64,000 nucleotides of DNA. Origin: Actinomyces gerencseriae DSM 6844 (lineage in GTDB: Bacteria; Actinomycetota; Actinomycetes; Actinomycetales; Actinomycetaceae). The position numbers and the translations under genes were made by a program. The notes beneath the pieces are model-generated. The model saw nothing but the letters and a program-made list of their open reading frames with translations. It had not been told where the DNA came from and did no database searches. Shown piece by piece: positions 63,090 through 64,000 of this stretch. Every line of letters begins with the position of its first letter. Position 1 is the stretch's first letter. Where the stretch lies: NCBI RefSeq assembly GCF_000429265.1, contig NZ_AUBN01000011.1:97356-161355 (forward strand), written 5' to 3'.

Positions 63090-64000
63090 GTGTCGCGTGT
63101 TGTTAGTTGTTTTGTGGTTGGTGTTTAGGATGATGAGGGGTATGGCGAATAGACCTGCTCCTGAACTGGTTCTGCGTGAGGGTGACCTGGAGGTGCTCGA
63201 GTCCTGGCTGCGTGCCACGACGGTGCCGGCTGGTTTGGCGCGGCGGGCGCGGATCGTGCTCCTGGCCGCTCAGGGGATGGCTAACAGTCGGATCGCGCAG
63301 GCGGTGGGAATCAGCGTCCCCACGGTGGTCTCCTGGCAGCGCCGCTACCAGGCCGGGGGTGTGCGGAGGCTGGAGGACGCGCCCCGCTCGGGGCGTCCCG
63401 GGCAGGTGCCTCAGGAGCGGGTCGTGGCCGCTACTTTGGCGCCACCTCCCAAGAGGTACGGGGTCACGCACTGGTCGAGCCGACTGCTGGCACGTCACCT
63501 GGGCATCGGCAACGCCACCGTGGCGCGGGTGTGGCGCAGTTATGGGATCCAGCCCTGGAGGTCGGGGACCTTCAAGTACTCCACCGACCCCGAGCTGGTG
63601 GGCAGGGTCACCGACGTGGTGGGCCTGCGCCTGGCGCCCCGGACAACGCCGTGGTGCTGTGCGTCGACGAGAAGTCCCAGATCCAGGACCTGGACCGCAC
63701 CGCCCCGATGCTGCCCATGCAGCCGGGCGGGATCGAGCGGCGCACCCACGACTACACCCGGCACGGCACCTCCACCCCGTTCGCCGCCCTTCAGGTCGCT
63801 ACCGGCCGCGTCACAGCCGCCTGCAGGCCCCGCCAGCGCCGTACCGAGCTGCTCGTCTTCCTGCGCCAGGTCGCGCGCGCCTACCCCGACGAGGAGCTGC
63901 ACCTGGTGATCGACAACTACGCAACCCACAAGACCCCCGAGGCGCGCGCCTGGCTGGAGGCCAACCCCCGCATCCACGTCCACTTCACCCCCACCGGTGC
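63090..64000. mobile_element. IS630-family element, left part, runs off the window
   Basis: Begins right after a TA dinucleotide (63,088-63,089), the target of IS630 elements, with GTGTCGCGTGTTGTTAGTTG as its left end. The right end is outside the window. Confidence 0.75.
63142..64000 (+). pseudogene. IS630-family transposase, frameshifted, 3' end outside window
   Basis: From 'MANRPAPELVLREGDLEVL': HTH 'MANSRIAQAVGISVPTVVSW', second HTH 'LLARHLGIGNATVARVWRSY'. After 'VVGLRLAP' (near 63,640) one base is missing from a C run and the frame changes; the DDE domain continues as 'DNAVVLCVDEKSQIQDLDRT' and 'HLVIDNYATHKTPEA'. IS630 transposases can use programmed frameshifting, so the gene may not be dead. 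Truncated by the window edge. Confidence 0.85.

Overview
The window is high-GC DNA (about 70% G+C in the first 49 kb) from an actinobacterium. The gene content points to a facultatively anaerobic, fermentative member of the Actinomycetaceae (Actinomyces/Schaalia-like). The reasons are a pyruvate formate-lyase locus next to lipoate-dependent 2-oxoacid dehydrogenase genes, DUF3000-RNase D and lipA-DUF4191 gene pairs, a GlnE/GlnA/GlnA2 nitrogen set, MEP-pathway dxs, and a Nif3-like / C4-ribbon-like / RNase P RNA order. The genus is an inference; no 16S gene is present.

Bases 1-44,800 are ordinary dense chromosome. In order: the end of treZ, a FemAB-type aminoacyltransferase, DUF3000, RNase D, the pflB / separate glycyl-radical subunit / pflA operon, dxs, an S9 peptidase, a ClC channel, pepA, lpdA-sucB, a TetR regulator with a desaturase-ferredoxin reductase fusion, a probable pseudokinase, lipB-lipA-DUF4191, glnA, a polar amino-acid ABC transporter, a histidine phosphatase, glnA2-glnE, panB, map, rnpB, Nif3-like and an XRE regulator. 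Pyruvate metabolism is a theme: the anaerobic route (PFL), part of the oxidative route (E2, E3) and the lipoate pathway needed for it all lie here. A 14-bp palindrome of the type GGGACTNNAGTCCC sits upstream of pflB, lpdA and lipA. Its best copy equals the core of the mycobacterial DosR/DevR hypoxia box, which suggests one redox- or oxygen-responsive regulator controls all three.

Bases 44,800-50,900 hold tRNA-Leu(UAA), a three-gene cassette of apparently secreted proteins of unknown function (small acidic protein, large DUF6571-like protein, lipoprotein), a CPBP membrane protease and an alpha/beta hydrolase with a frameshift in a G7 tract.

Bases 50,900-64,000 are a decaying, lower-GC accessory region assembled from mobile elements. 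They include a decapitated serine recombinase, inverted IS3-family fragments, ISL3 and IS5 fragments, a frameshifted metallophosphoesterase, an intact AlkZ-like protein, a double-HTH protein, a complete ISL3-family element with its 8-bp target duplication inside a phosphopantetheinyl transferase gene, a MarR / aldo-keto reductase / quinone oxidoreductase module with a shared palindromic operator, a frameshifted IS5 element, an MFS transporter broken by a stop codon and an IS630 element, and the IS630 transposase running off the end. All identifications rest on motifs read from translations; no database search was run.
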